A DNA stretch of 64,000 nucleotides from Neoceratodus forsteri (taxonomy: Eukaryota; Chordata; Ceratodontiformes; Ceratodontidae), in assembly GCA_016271365.2 (NCBI GenBank), contig JADMNL010000028.1, positions 101,655,001 through 101,719,000 of the forward strand, read 5' to 3'. Position numbers and translations under genes: made by a program. The number at the start of each line of letters is the position of its first letter. The stretch's first letter is position 1. The notes under the pieces were generated by a model that saw only the letters and a list, made by a program, of their open reading frames with translations, searched no databases and was not told the origin of the DNA. Shown piece by piece: positions 53,778 to 63,905 of this stretch.

Positions 53778-54133
53778 GTCTCTTCTGAGTATGCAGTAGC
53801 AACTGTATAAAAACAGAACCCTGCCTTGGGGTGCAATCTGAAGTGGACAGCAGTGAATCGGAACCAGAAGGGTGTTCCAAGTGGAGTAGCAGAGTCTCAG
53901 GACAAACAGCTAATGAGCAGCAGCGGAACTGAAAGAAGCCCAGGTGAGGGGAACATAAGGGGAACAGGAAAGAAAAGGAGAAAAGGCTTTCACTGTGTCC
54001 ATGACAAATGGATGCTTTGTGGATGACCATGTCTGCTTGCTTATCAGTGACAACAGGAATAGCTGCGGTAGGAACTCCGCTCTCCCCCCCTCCCCACTAC
54101 TCAGACAGAAATGTCCTCTGATGTCCTTCTTAC
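53778..54133. other. RBCK1 intron, unassigned
   Basis: Short stretch between a CR1 and the RING1 exon; no repeat recognised. Confidence 0.35.
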
Positions 54134-54291
54134 TTGCAGAAAGTGTGTAGGCACTCTCGAGGACTACACCTTCTTCGGGTTCAATGGGGTGTAGCAGATA
54201 GACAGTCAATCTCCTCCTTGGTCTGGACCAGGCCATGTCCATCCATCTCTAGCAGTAGCTGGTAATTCCGCGTCCTCTCCAACTCTACAGA
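54134..54291 (-). CDS. RBCK1: RBCK1 exon: RING1 domain
   Basis: Acceptor 'tttggatacag' and donor 'gtaaga'. Reads RNYQLLLEMDGHGLVQ, then KEEIDC, PICYTPIEPEEGVVL, RECLHTFC and K across the splice. Human HOIL-1 has the equivalent NYLQHVQLDQRSLV, ECPVCYSV, GEAVVLRECLHTFCRECL. The RING Cys/His ligands CxxC, C.H..C are all present once frames are restored. Observed 158 nt, expected 161: single C's are missing at about 54201, in the run 54186-54189, and at about 54159. This is the 5'-most exon found. Confidence 0.92.
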
Positions 54292-54624
54292 CTGTATCCA
54301 AACGACAAACAATCAAGGTTCATGCAGCAGCCACAGAAAGACAAAAGTGCCAGCCAAATTCGTTGGCCCATGATGGATTCTGAGTAGCAATGTCACAAAG
54401 AAAGAGCATGGAGCAGGTCGAGAGTGCAGGACCCGGGTAGCCACCCCTAGGAGTCTACAGGTCGAAAGCACAGTGGTACTTGACTCCAACAGAACATACA
54501 AAGTGAATGCTCAAAGCTAGTATGTCTTGCCAAATAAAAATATAAATATTTGAATCACATCAGTTCATTCACCACAGGTAGTAAAGTGCTGTTCGAAAAA
54601 AAAATGTAGGAACATCCACAGTTT
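54292..54624. other. RBCK1 intron, unassigned
   Basis: Intronic, with an A-run near 54597. The preceding NZF/UBL exons were not found here or further right. Confidence 0.35.
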
Positions 54625-54875
54625 CTTTATTTAGTTCTTGTTGACTAGGAGAGAAGGGCATGGCAATTCTGAATATTTTCAGTCTCGTCTCGGGGGGGGG
54701 GAGATACAGATGGAAACCAACAGAAACTGAACCAAATTAAGAAGATGGTGGTATTCTCAGTGACAAAACACAGTGCAAAGAACTGCTAAAGTGCATAGAC
54801 CTTACCTAACAAATACCCCGGTGCTTCGGCTCCTGAATAAGCCTTCGTCAGGCACCGATTTCTGAGTAGCCCATG
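54625..54875 (-). mobile_element. SINE-like retrosequence with hairpin motif and L2-type tail
   Basis: Minus strand, 5' to 3': 'ggtgcctgacgaaggcttat', 'tcaggagccgaagcaccggg', 'aataccaccatcttcttaat', 'ccatctgtatctcccccc', and tail 'ctagtcaacaagaactaaat'. The first two stretches fold (ggtgc/gcacc, ggct/agcc). Body shared with 36108-36245. Confidence 0.6.
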
Positions 54876-55644
54876 CTAGGGAATTCAGATACAGTATTCT
54901 TCTCCATTAGGTTACTGCAGATCACACTTTTTCAAAATATTAGTATTAACAAAATCACAGTGCTGACCCCATTCTTCAGAAATTTAAACCAGCAGTGGAC
55001 AGAACTATATAGTGCACCCCTTTGACTGACTGCAGAGATTTATTTGCTCCAGTAGTACCTGAGGGGCTTTAGGGATCAGAACTCTAGATATGTTCTTGGA
55101 ATACTAGTCACTGCTGCAAGGACGGTCATAACCAGGCTCTGGTTAACACCACGGGTGTCAGACATTACTGTCTGGTGCCAACTGCTTAGTCAAATCTAAC
55201 TTATGAAGAAACTCACATTCTCCCTGAATGAGAGATCAGAGAATTTTACTTGAGAAGGAATGGCTGGCTTCTAGCGCCATGAGTAAGGACCCAACCCTTT
55301 ACTTGATTTGTGGGATGGATGTGCTGACTAGACTGGTGACCCATTTTACCACTTCCTCATATAGGGCTCCCTGGTTTCAGGCTGCATAACTTAGTAACTT
55401 ACACTAGACTCACCGCAGCCAAAAGTCTTGTCCTGATCCCTACTATGCTTTCCTGCTGAGATCCCTGTCCCCTCCCCCCAAACTGCATGATGGGAAACTT
55501 CAAAGGCGCCTCCCTCGTAGTCATCATTTATAAGAGACAACCCCAGAATAACGGGTAAACTATCTCTCGAGCTGTGCCATAGCCAGGAGGTCCCTTTATA
55601 GACCTACAAATGCTGTATGGACATAATGGCCTTTTATTGTTACT
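54876..55644. other. Unassigned intronic sequence
   Basis: No gene or recognised repeat; upstream of the RING1 exon in gene sense. Confidence 0.35.
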
Positions 55645-56460
55645 TGGTTACATAGACACTGTCGGCAGATAAGGGCCTATGGCCCACGCAGTATGCCCAT
55701 TTGAGCTTGTAAGTTCACTTTATGTTTTCCTAGAAGTCTGTTGCCCCTTACCCTGACCTCCAGAATTCCCTTATGTTTATCCCATGCTTCTTAAATCCTG
55801 TGATTGTTTCAGCCCCCACCACTTCCTCTGGCAGGGTGTTCCACTTGTCCACCCCCCGTTCTGTGAAGAAATTCTTCCTCACGTTTCCTCTGAATCGCCC
55901 TCCCTCCAACTTCATCCCACACCCTCTAGTCCTGGAACATCTTTTTCACTGAAAAATAGTTTATTCCTGCACCCTGTTCCTCCCTGTAAGATACTTGTAT
56001 GACTCCATTATATCCCCTCTCTTCCTTCTCTCCTCCAGGGAGTACATATTCAAGTCCTTCAACCTGTCCTCATAGGACCTGTGATGCAGTCCCTGTACTA
56101 TCTTTGTTGCCCTCTTCTGAACCTTCTCTACTCTATTACCTTACGTAGGTAAGGTCTCCAGAACTGTACACTGTACTCCAGGTGGGACCTCACTAGTGTC
56201 TTGTATAGTGGAATTATGACTCTCCTTTTCCTGCTGGTGATGCCCCTGCCTATGCATCCCAGCATCCTATTTGCTTTACCTGCTGCCTTGTCGCACTGTT
56301 TCACCTACCTTGAGGTCATCAGAGATGATAACCCCGAGGTCCCTTCCTGCTTGGTGCATGCTATATCCTCATACCCCAAATGATATGTTGTTCCAAGGTT
56401 TTATGCCCCATATGCATTATCTTGCACTTCTTTACATTGAATTTTAACTGACTCAAGATC
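55645..56460 (-). mobile_element. CR1 LINE 3' part
   Basis: Minus strand inverse of 53180-53777, extended upstream to '[20 protein letters not shown]'-like sequence and the 'FNVKKCKIMHMG' RT block. Starts on plus with 'ttacatagacactgtcggca'. Confidence 0.93.
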
Positions 56461-56832
56461 AAATTGTGCTACTTTTAGACCCATATGGAAGACATTGTTT
56501 ATCTGATTTTACTGTTTACTGCTGATCTTGGAAAACAATTCTGTAATAAAGATTATATTGATTATGGTTCTACCCTCACATAGCTCAGGAACTGGTAATA
56601 GCAACCTCGGTGGGGAGGGCTCGGGTTCTAGCCCAGCAGAATCACCATCACATCAGCATCAGGAGACCCCAAATGAAACAGACATCATGGGGGAGGGCTC
56701 CTAAGGGGTAAGGCCCTGGGGAGAGACATATGGATATAACTGCTGGGGTTGGACTTCTATAGTAGGCGATACCAAGTAAGAAGAAGAACAGAATGAGGCA
56801 ACGGGAGGGACAGCCTAAAAAAATAATGTAAA

Positions 56833-58200
56833 ATGGCAGACTTGTTCGCTGCACATGGCGAACCTATGCAAACACAGACTGTCATCAGACTAAAATATAG
56901 AGGAGGCCTTCCCACGAATCCAACAAGGGTGTACATTATCAGGACTTTATTAGAAGCTATCTTTTGTGGGGTTTGTGGCAGCCAATTTGTAAGACCTCAT
57001 ACATGTTGCCAGGGAAATGATGTATGACATCAGTTTTAAAACTGTGGCTACACTGGAGAAATTGGGGGCAAACAGAATGCACTTCAAGACTCCTAGTGTC
57101 TGACCCCTTTCATGGAGATATCACTTATTAAGCCAACTATTAAGATGATTGCCATTCTGTTTCACAACCAGTGGGTCAACACTGAGGATGTCTTACACTG
57201 GCTGCACCAACACTGTGAAGTGGAAGGCTGCCCTACTGGTATATTGGACAGGGATCTGGTTTGGACAGGAAGATGGAAAATGCGAGTGAAGTGCCAGCAG
57301 GCTAATAATGGTATGCGACACCTACCAGGGAGCTTTCACATTAGCAGGGATCGAGGGCTGTATTTTTACCACTGCAACCATGAACAGGCAATGACACACT
57401 TAAGCTATGTGTGTGATAAACTCAAATGTAACTTAAGTACGCAATATGGTAATGTCGGTCTACAATGCCCCTTCTAGTGCAATTTATGTGAGGAAGTGAG
57501 GCATTCATACAAACAATGTTCTTATGCCACTCACAGCAGAGTCAGCCATGTGGCCCGGGACCAGGAGGATGTTGTCACAAACAGCCAGGCCAAGACCATG
57601 TATAGTAAATCACAGACTTCTACATTCTGGAGGCTCAGCCCCTCCACCCCAGAAGTATCCACTCCCTCACTCTAGTAGAATTCTCCTTGGATCAGACCCT
57701 CATGGCACAAGACATGGCAGGACCCACCTACCCAGCTCCTCTTAATCCTGTACCTCAGGATCCCTTCCCAGTAGAAACAGGTAAGCACCCCCCCATCCCC
57801 AGGCTATGCAAGAAACTGCTTCTGCCACCATCTTCTATGACACATATACCCTGGAACAAGATGCTTCCACAGATAGAGTAGCAGCTGCAGAAACTGTGGA
57901 CATGATTAGTCCTCACACCAAAATGCCACCCCCACCTCCTGATGACAAAGATATGACAATGGTCCCTCACAAAAAACAAGGTAGTACAAGTAAGCAGAAA
58001 TGTAAACCAGAGACACCACCTGCTACTACAACTAGAACTAGATTTCTGGCTTTATGCAGGAAAAGAAAATGTGGTGACACGGAATGGGAGGCTGGTGACT
58101 CCGAAGCCTCCCCTCTCCTGAACAGGATAATTCATCCTACAGGAAGGACTCACAGTCAAGCTGGCCCACCAGCGCAGCAGCATGGTGTCCGTCTGTGACA
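56833..58200 (+). pseudogene. Tx1-2 ORF1
   Basis: 'TVIRLKYRGGLPTNPTRVYI' (about 56878) matches the other copy's RLRYRGGL block. Then 'HNQWVNTEDVLHWLHQHCEV', 'GRWKMRVKCQQANNGMRHLP', 'SRDRGLYFYH' and, after a stop at 57475, the knuckle CNLCEEVRHSYKQC. The first knuckle is decayed. The region 57112-57477 shows what was deleted from the 36-kb copy. Confidence 0.82.
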
Positions 58201-58889
58201 CCGATGTCCTGAGTCAGGGAATGGACCTAGGAAGTTGGAAGACCGGCCCGGGGGAGAAGGATTGAGCATCCTAGGGATGACTCTCCTTCTTTGGAGGGAG
58301 GGGGCTGTGTGTCCAGCACAAGTCGAATCCCTGGCAGAGGCTGGGGGTCTTGTAGTGACCAGTGCCTAGATTACTTAGGAGGCATGTGGACGCTGGCGTC
58401 GTTGCATATCACACCTCCTCCTCCTTCAAAAAAAAAGGGAAAAATGTGACTGCCTTCTATGATGCCCTACTGCCTCCTGGCCCTGATCACTCTCAGGACT
58501 CTCCCTTAGCTAATCTATTATGTCCTCCATGACAGCCAGTTCGTCTCCGGGCCTCACTCTGGGGGGCAAGCCAGAGAGGCAAGGTCGGTGACATTTCCTG
58601 CTGGCACTTTACTCCGCTGTCGTGAGTATTGCACCGGTGAAGCGGACCCCACCTTGGGGGCAATCCAGGGGTTATCACCTCTGAGGAGGTAAGTCCCAGG
58701 TGGGGTGAGGAGGGGGCCGAGGGGGAGCAAGCAGGGGCTGAGCTCCAGACAGCTTGCAACAAAAAAAAAGAAAGGGCTCACAGGCTTAGACTTCGACTGT
58801 TAAACATCCCAAGGGCAGAACGAGATTTCCTTCCAGAATAAGACCACTGTAACCTCCCTACTTACTACATTTAAATGTGTATAGGGACG

Positions 58890-59780
58890 ACCCTTAGCCC
58901 CATAATCTTAAATGTGAATAGTATTAAAGGTTATAAAAAATGTTTGACAGCTTTTTCACTTCTGGATTCATTACCCAGTAATATAATTTTTCTTCAAGAT
59001 ACCAAAATCATAACCCTACATGAAATCAGAGGTAAAAAGGTTTTGGGATTCAAGGGCATGCTTCTGGTCACAGGGGATGGATACCTGCAATGGTATTGGT
59101 ATAGTGTTTAAAGGAACCGACTTCACAGTGCACAAATTAGTACATCTCTCTCCTGGTAGAGTATAACTACTCAATGTGAATTATATGGACCAGCAGTGCC
59201 CTTTATTATTATACAATGGCAAGAAAGAATCTTGGACTGTGATTGGTCAGTCTTGGGCTGGATCCATGGTGTTATCCCAGTACAACATCATGGGTCTAGT
59301 CTCAGCCTCACTGTGAACCTGCAGATGATTTTTTGGAGCTAGAGCTTTTTTTATCTCCTCTTAAGAAACAAAAATAATTTTCCACACTAATAAAACATTC
59401 TCTAAAATTATTTTTTATTTTATATATAACAATGAGCCATTGTATAATAGGAATAATGCAGTTTGGGATAATGCCACTGGGGCATTGGACACACTCGCCC
59501 TGCGGCCTCGTGCCCAACCCCCCCCAAGGCATGGCGTTATCCCAGCACGACACACACCCTGTCATGCATTATTCCTTTAATATATACCCTCCTCAATCAG
59601 TTGCAGCTAGAGTAGCCTTCTTCAAGCAAATACAACCTTACCTACACACAAATAAATTGATTATTATGGGGCGGGGGCCTTTAACTGTGGACTTTCAACA
59701 GAGGATAGAGGCTTACAGGCTAGAAAACTATTTAGTGATACAAATGTTTTTTAAATATGGTGCATACTGCATGTGTATGT
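58890..59780 (+). pseudogene. Tx1-2 endonuclease
   Basis: 'LSPIILNVNSIKGYKKCLTA', 'NIIFLQDTKIITLHEI' and, after an insertion, 'YPPQSVAARVAFFKQIQPYL' with 'LIIMGRGP' replacing the GGDFN block. Catalytic E in QET is D (QDTK). Confidence 0.8.
59213..59566. mobile_element. Insertion with inverted repeats in Tx1-2
   Basis: Separates 'CPLLLYNGK'-like and 'NIYPPQSVAARV' parts of the endonuclease. 'ccatggtgttatcccagtac' at 59269 and 'gcatggcgttatcccagcac' at 59529 are direct repeats, and 'gggataatgcca' at 59467 is the inverse. Exact borders unclear. Confidence 0.5.
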
Positions 59781-60262
59781 GATGGGTATAATGTGGACAT
59801 AAGTCTGGTGGCAAAACTTATTCCAGGGGAACTCTGGAAACTCAGATTGATTATTTAAAAAAAAAAAAAAAAAAATAAATATCTTGTTTTTCTCTAAAGG
59901 CATAACTGTAAAAGGGACTCCCACTATTGCAGCTGAGACTTCAGATAATTTGGCTCTTATATACAGTGGCTATCTGCATACAGAAATACTACATAAGAAA
60001 TCATGTGTTTGGCACTTTAACAATAATCTACTAGAAAATGAGAAAATTGATGCAAAACAGTATAAATTGTACAGTGCCCCAAAATCAGTCATATGTACTT
60101 ATCCTACTTTACTAGATTGGTGGGAAGTGACAAAAGCTAATTTTTAACAATTGTTTTCATAAAGACGCAAAACAGGAATGTCACTCCAAATACCTACAAT
60201 ATTTAAAATCGTGAGCTCTCTTAAATAATTTAATTTCCACCATGCATGAACAGAAGTGTGAT

Positions 60263-60601
60263 TTAAAGGAAAGCAGCCCAAGACGTGGGCTCCCTCCCTC
60301 AGACAGCTTACCCTCCGGTTTAGCTCTGACCAGTAAGAATGGGATTTTCATGCACTGCAACTTGCTGTATTTACATTTTTAAAACTCGGGAACCGGAAGT
60401 ATGGAGGAGGCAGGGGCAGCTCCATTTGCTGAAAGCGTGTGGCTTGCACCATTTCAGCAAATGGAACCTCCCTGCCTCCTCCATACTCCGGTTCCGAGTT
60501 TTAAAAATGTAAATACAGCAAGTTGCGTGCAACTAAAATCCCGTTCTTACTGGTCAGAGCTAAACCGGAGGAAGCCCACGTTTTGGGCTACTTTCCTTTA
60601 A
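60263..60601. mobile_element. Palindromic TTAA MITE in Tx1-2
   Basis: TTAA at 60263-60266 and 60598-60601. Arms of about 160 bp are nearly perfect inverse copies: 'aggaaagcagcccaagacgt', 'ctgtatttacatttttaaaa' and 'ggcaggg.agctccatttgctgaa' recur inverted. Central loop about 'agcgtgtggcttgcacc'. The start TTAAAGGAA matches the TTAAAGGRR signature of the T2 family of frogs. Confidence 0.88.
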
Positions 60602-60939
60602 GGGAGCAAATAAATTTAGTCAAGCAGGAGAAATATACCTACCAATACAATAAAGCTTTATCTTTAACGCAGGAATTACAATCTGGGACCCGAAGTGAAA
60701 AGCAGGATTTAGGTATATTTAAAGGCTGTCAGGATCATGTAACCAAAACGAACATGTCTTGTGTAAGATCACCCACTGATAACATTTATACAGAACCAGG
60801 AGATATCCTGAATACAGTAGTTTCTTACGTTGAACTTATTTTTGTCTTCTTCCTGATGTGGCATGGGACATTTCCTTCTTTTCCACTCGAAAGGTAACCC
60901 AAAGCATAAAAAAAAGCAACACACTACCCCCAGTTACTT

Positions 60940-62790
60940 TTGGAGGAAGTTTTACAGGCTATCAAACAGCCCAATAACAATATGACCCTAGGTCTGGATG
61001 GCCTCACCCACAATTTTATAAAGCCTATGCAAAGCAATCAGGACCACAACTAATGCTATTGTTTAATGAAATGTCGGACTCAGATAACGCGACCACGGTC
61101 CAGGAGTCAAGCAATGCTTATCTTTTACATAAACAAAAGAAGACAAAGCAGATCTTGCAAATGATGACCGCTAAGTCTTCTAAACAGTGACATGAAGATT
61201 CTAACTGGGATATTGGCCCAGCATCTTTCATATATTGAATCCACAGTAAAAATTCCCATTTCAATCATGTGCCGTATCACATAGATCCATATATGACAAG
61301 TTATTTGTCATGAGAGAATTACTAGAAAGAGGTAACTGTGGGAGACAGAAGGGTTTTTACTATGATAAGATGAGCAAAAAGCTTCTAAAAAAGGGTTACT
61401 TAAGCAATAAGCCACGAGGGGGTGTGGGTTATCGGGGGATTTACCATGGCTGGAGTGGTTTGCCAGCGAGGGTACAACCGAGTAGGTAAATCCTCTGCCA
61501 GTCAGAAATCCCCCAATAACCCACATCCCCGAGTGGCTTATTGCGATTATACCATAGATATACCATGGATGAGTTCTTTTTAAAACAGGTATATTTTTTA
61601 TGTACTAAAAATAATGTTTTTCAGAGAAATAAGCTTACGCTGAAAAAAATAGTGCCTTATGTAAGATTTATATTTCAAAATATGCACATAGAAAAACGTT
61701 TGTAGCCTACCATGTTTGCCTTTTGGAGGTTTCTTTATGTTGTTGCAGTTCAAGCTGCAACCTGCAGCATTTCCTTATTGGTTGCTTGCTTGTGATGCTG
61801 CGTTTTGTTGCCGGCAGGACTGGATGGCCGAGTTGCTGTTAAGGGCCCGCGGAGTTTGAATTGGGAGCTGCAGGAGAAAGTGATGGTGTAGCAGGCTGAG
61901 GGACTGTTGTGGCATGTGGAGAAACCGGAGGTGTTCCTCTTCTGGACATGTTGTGACCCACTGTGTTGCCATCATGGAGCTTCCGGTTAATGTCTGCATC
62001 ATGAAAATGGACTGGGGAATCTGTTACAGTCATCGGAAGTTCTTTTGCAGTTTTATTTTTTTTCCGTTGCCATTGATAGAGGAAGAGCGGGATTTTAAAA
62101 AGAGACGGACTGTGTGGGGGAGAGAGAATTGTACAGGAATGGAAGCAGAGCCAGGTGGAAGTGGTTGGAAACAGAAAGGCTGCTTAAGATTAGACACTGG
62201 GAGCTTACAGAGTATTTTTGTTTGTGATGTACAGAGGTTGTTTGAATCGGTTAGCGGGAAGCAAGGCAATGATGTTGAGTTCCGAGATTTCAGGGTCAGA
62301 CTGTTTTTTTTTTAAACATGTGGATTGCTGGCACCTTTTGAGGTGATTATTAGAGGATTTACAATGGAGGTAAGGTGCCAGTCTGCCATTCTGATTGGTT
62401 GCTTTCTGAGGTGCATGGTATAATTAAGTATATGTTTCAAGTTCTGATACACTATGGAATACCCACCAGATTAGTACAATGGATTACTACAGTCTATAGA
62501 ACATTCTTTATACTGCAAGCAGTGAGTGGCTGGACAGGAAAAAGAATTAATGAGAAAAGAGGGTCAGGCAAGGTTGTTCTCTTAGTCCTCTCCAGTATAT
62601 TTTTCCCTAGACACTGTTTTAACGAAAATTATAAATGCCCGACCATTGCATGAGTACAGGTATGTCCTTTTAGACTCCTGTTTAAAGTCATGGCATGTGC
62701 TGATGACATTTGCTTAGTTCTGAAAGACACCTCCTTAGCACCGAGTGTTGTGCATATCTTTTCAGAATATGCCTGTATAGCTGAAGCACA
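60940..62790 (+). pseudogene. Tx1-2 reverse transcriptase, split
   Basis: First part: 'GLDGLTHNFIKP' (60990) and 'PLSLLNSDMKILTGILAQHL' (about 61170). Then an insertion. Second part: 'YMFQVLIHYGIPTRLVQWIT' (62431) and 'MACADDICLVLKD' (about 62690), where YADD is CADD. Stops and shifts throughout. Confidence 0.82.
61300..62395. other. Unclassified insertion in the Tx1-2 RT, with an inverted repeat
   Basis: About 1.1 kb of non-LINE sequence. At 61398-61549 'gcaataagccacgagggggt' and 'gcaataagccactcggggat' (read from the right) form a 39-bp inverted repeat around a 70-bp centre. The remainder up to 62395 has no recognised protein. Confidence 0.5.
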
Positions 62791-62829
62791 AACAAAGGTT
62801 GGAAAAAGTTAAAGGGATCAGACTAGGAG

Positions 62830-63645
62830 AGCACCACCATTGCTGCAGCATCCAGAGGTAGCACACATCCCCATTAGATTAGAGGAAGATTACACAATTG
62901 GGGGAGAGGTAGTAACAACAACAATAATGGAAAGGGACCTGGGAGTAATCATATCAGACGACCATAAGGTTGGCAAGCAATGTGAGAAGGCGGTAGGGAG
63001 GACTGGGGGGATACTGGGATGTATAGGAAGAGGCATCACCAGTAGAAAGCAGGAAGTTGTTATCCCTCTGTACAGACAGTTGGTGAGACCCCATCTGGAG
63101 TACTGCGTCCAGTTCTGGAGACCGCATCTCCACAAGGACACAGACAGGATAGAGGCAGTTCAGAGGAGGGCAACTAAAATGGTGCAGGGTCTACAAGAGA
63201 AGCCATACAAGAAGAGACTAAAGAAGCTTAATGTATACTCTTGAGGAAAGGAGGGAGAGGGGGGACATGATAGAAACTTTTAAGTACCTCAGTGGAATCA
63301 ACAAAGTCCAAGAGGGTAGCATCTTTCAGAAAAAGAGATGTGCAAGAACAAGGGAACACAATTTGAAGATAGAGGGGAATGGCTCGGGGCAATGTGAGGA
63401 AGTATTTTTTCACAGAGAGGGCGGTGGATGCATGGAACAGCCTTCCTGAGGAGGTTGTGGGGTTTAAAACTGTAGGAGAATTCAAGAATGCATGGGACAG
63501 ACATAAGACAATTTTTGTGGGAGTAGGAAGAAATAGGCTGTTGGTTAAATAGGATCTGCAGCTTATCCTCTAGGTAGGGAAATGGGCAGACTAGGTGGGC
63601 CAAGAGGTCCTTATCTGCCATCAAAGTCTGTGTTTCTATATACTC
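62830..63645 (+). mobile_element. CR1 LINE 3' end
   Basis: Same subfamily as 7.8-11.9 kb: 'TTIMERDLGVIISDDHKVGK', '[20 protein letters not shown]', '[20 protein letters not shown]' and 'RRATKMVQGLQEKPYKKRL'. A one-base deletion at about 63235 shifts the last part. Ends 'gtctgtgtttctatatact'. Confidence 0.93.
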
Positions 63646-63717
63646 ACATAAAAATATTAGAAATTAATTTGGGAGACCTTGATTGAATAACCTGGAAATG
63701 GAAACTTTTTTTTTTCA

Positions 63718-63905
63718 GGGAGGCAGTATAGCGCAGTAGTTTAAAGCTCTGAGCTACAAATCTGGAGACCTGGGTTTGAATCCCACAGCCCCCACTTGCA
63801 TACTGTGTGACCCTGAGCAAGTCACTTAACTTCCTCTGTACTCCCAGTTCAGACCTGTAAACAAGCTTTCAGCTTAGTGTGCTACTCCTGGTTAAACAAT
63901 TAAAA
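63718..63905 (+). mobile_element. tRNA-derived SINE, copy 4
   Basis: A box 'tagcgcagtagtttaaag', B box 'gggtttgaatccca', body 'gaccctgagcaagtcactta', tail 'ctggttaaacaattaaaaaa'. Preceded by a T-run. The last 95 bases of the window show nothing further. Confidence 0.85.

Larger units (their letters stand above)
56560..62815 (+). mobile_element. Second Tx1-clade L1 LINE, broken up by insertions
   Basis: ORF1, endonuclease and RT fragments occur in the right order but are separated by at least three insertions (59.2-59.6, 60.26-60.60 and 61.3-62.4 kb). A different subfamily from the copy at 36 kb. Its 3' end is replaced by a CR1 at about 62825. Confidence 0.85.

Noticed and set aside
58493..58781. 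NZF exon of RBCK1 on minus
   Set aside because: Has scattered Cys but not the W-x-C-x2-C...N...C-x2-C pattern; it lies between Tx1 ORF1 and ORF2 and fits that element's spacer.
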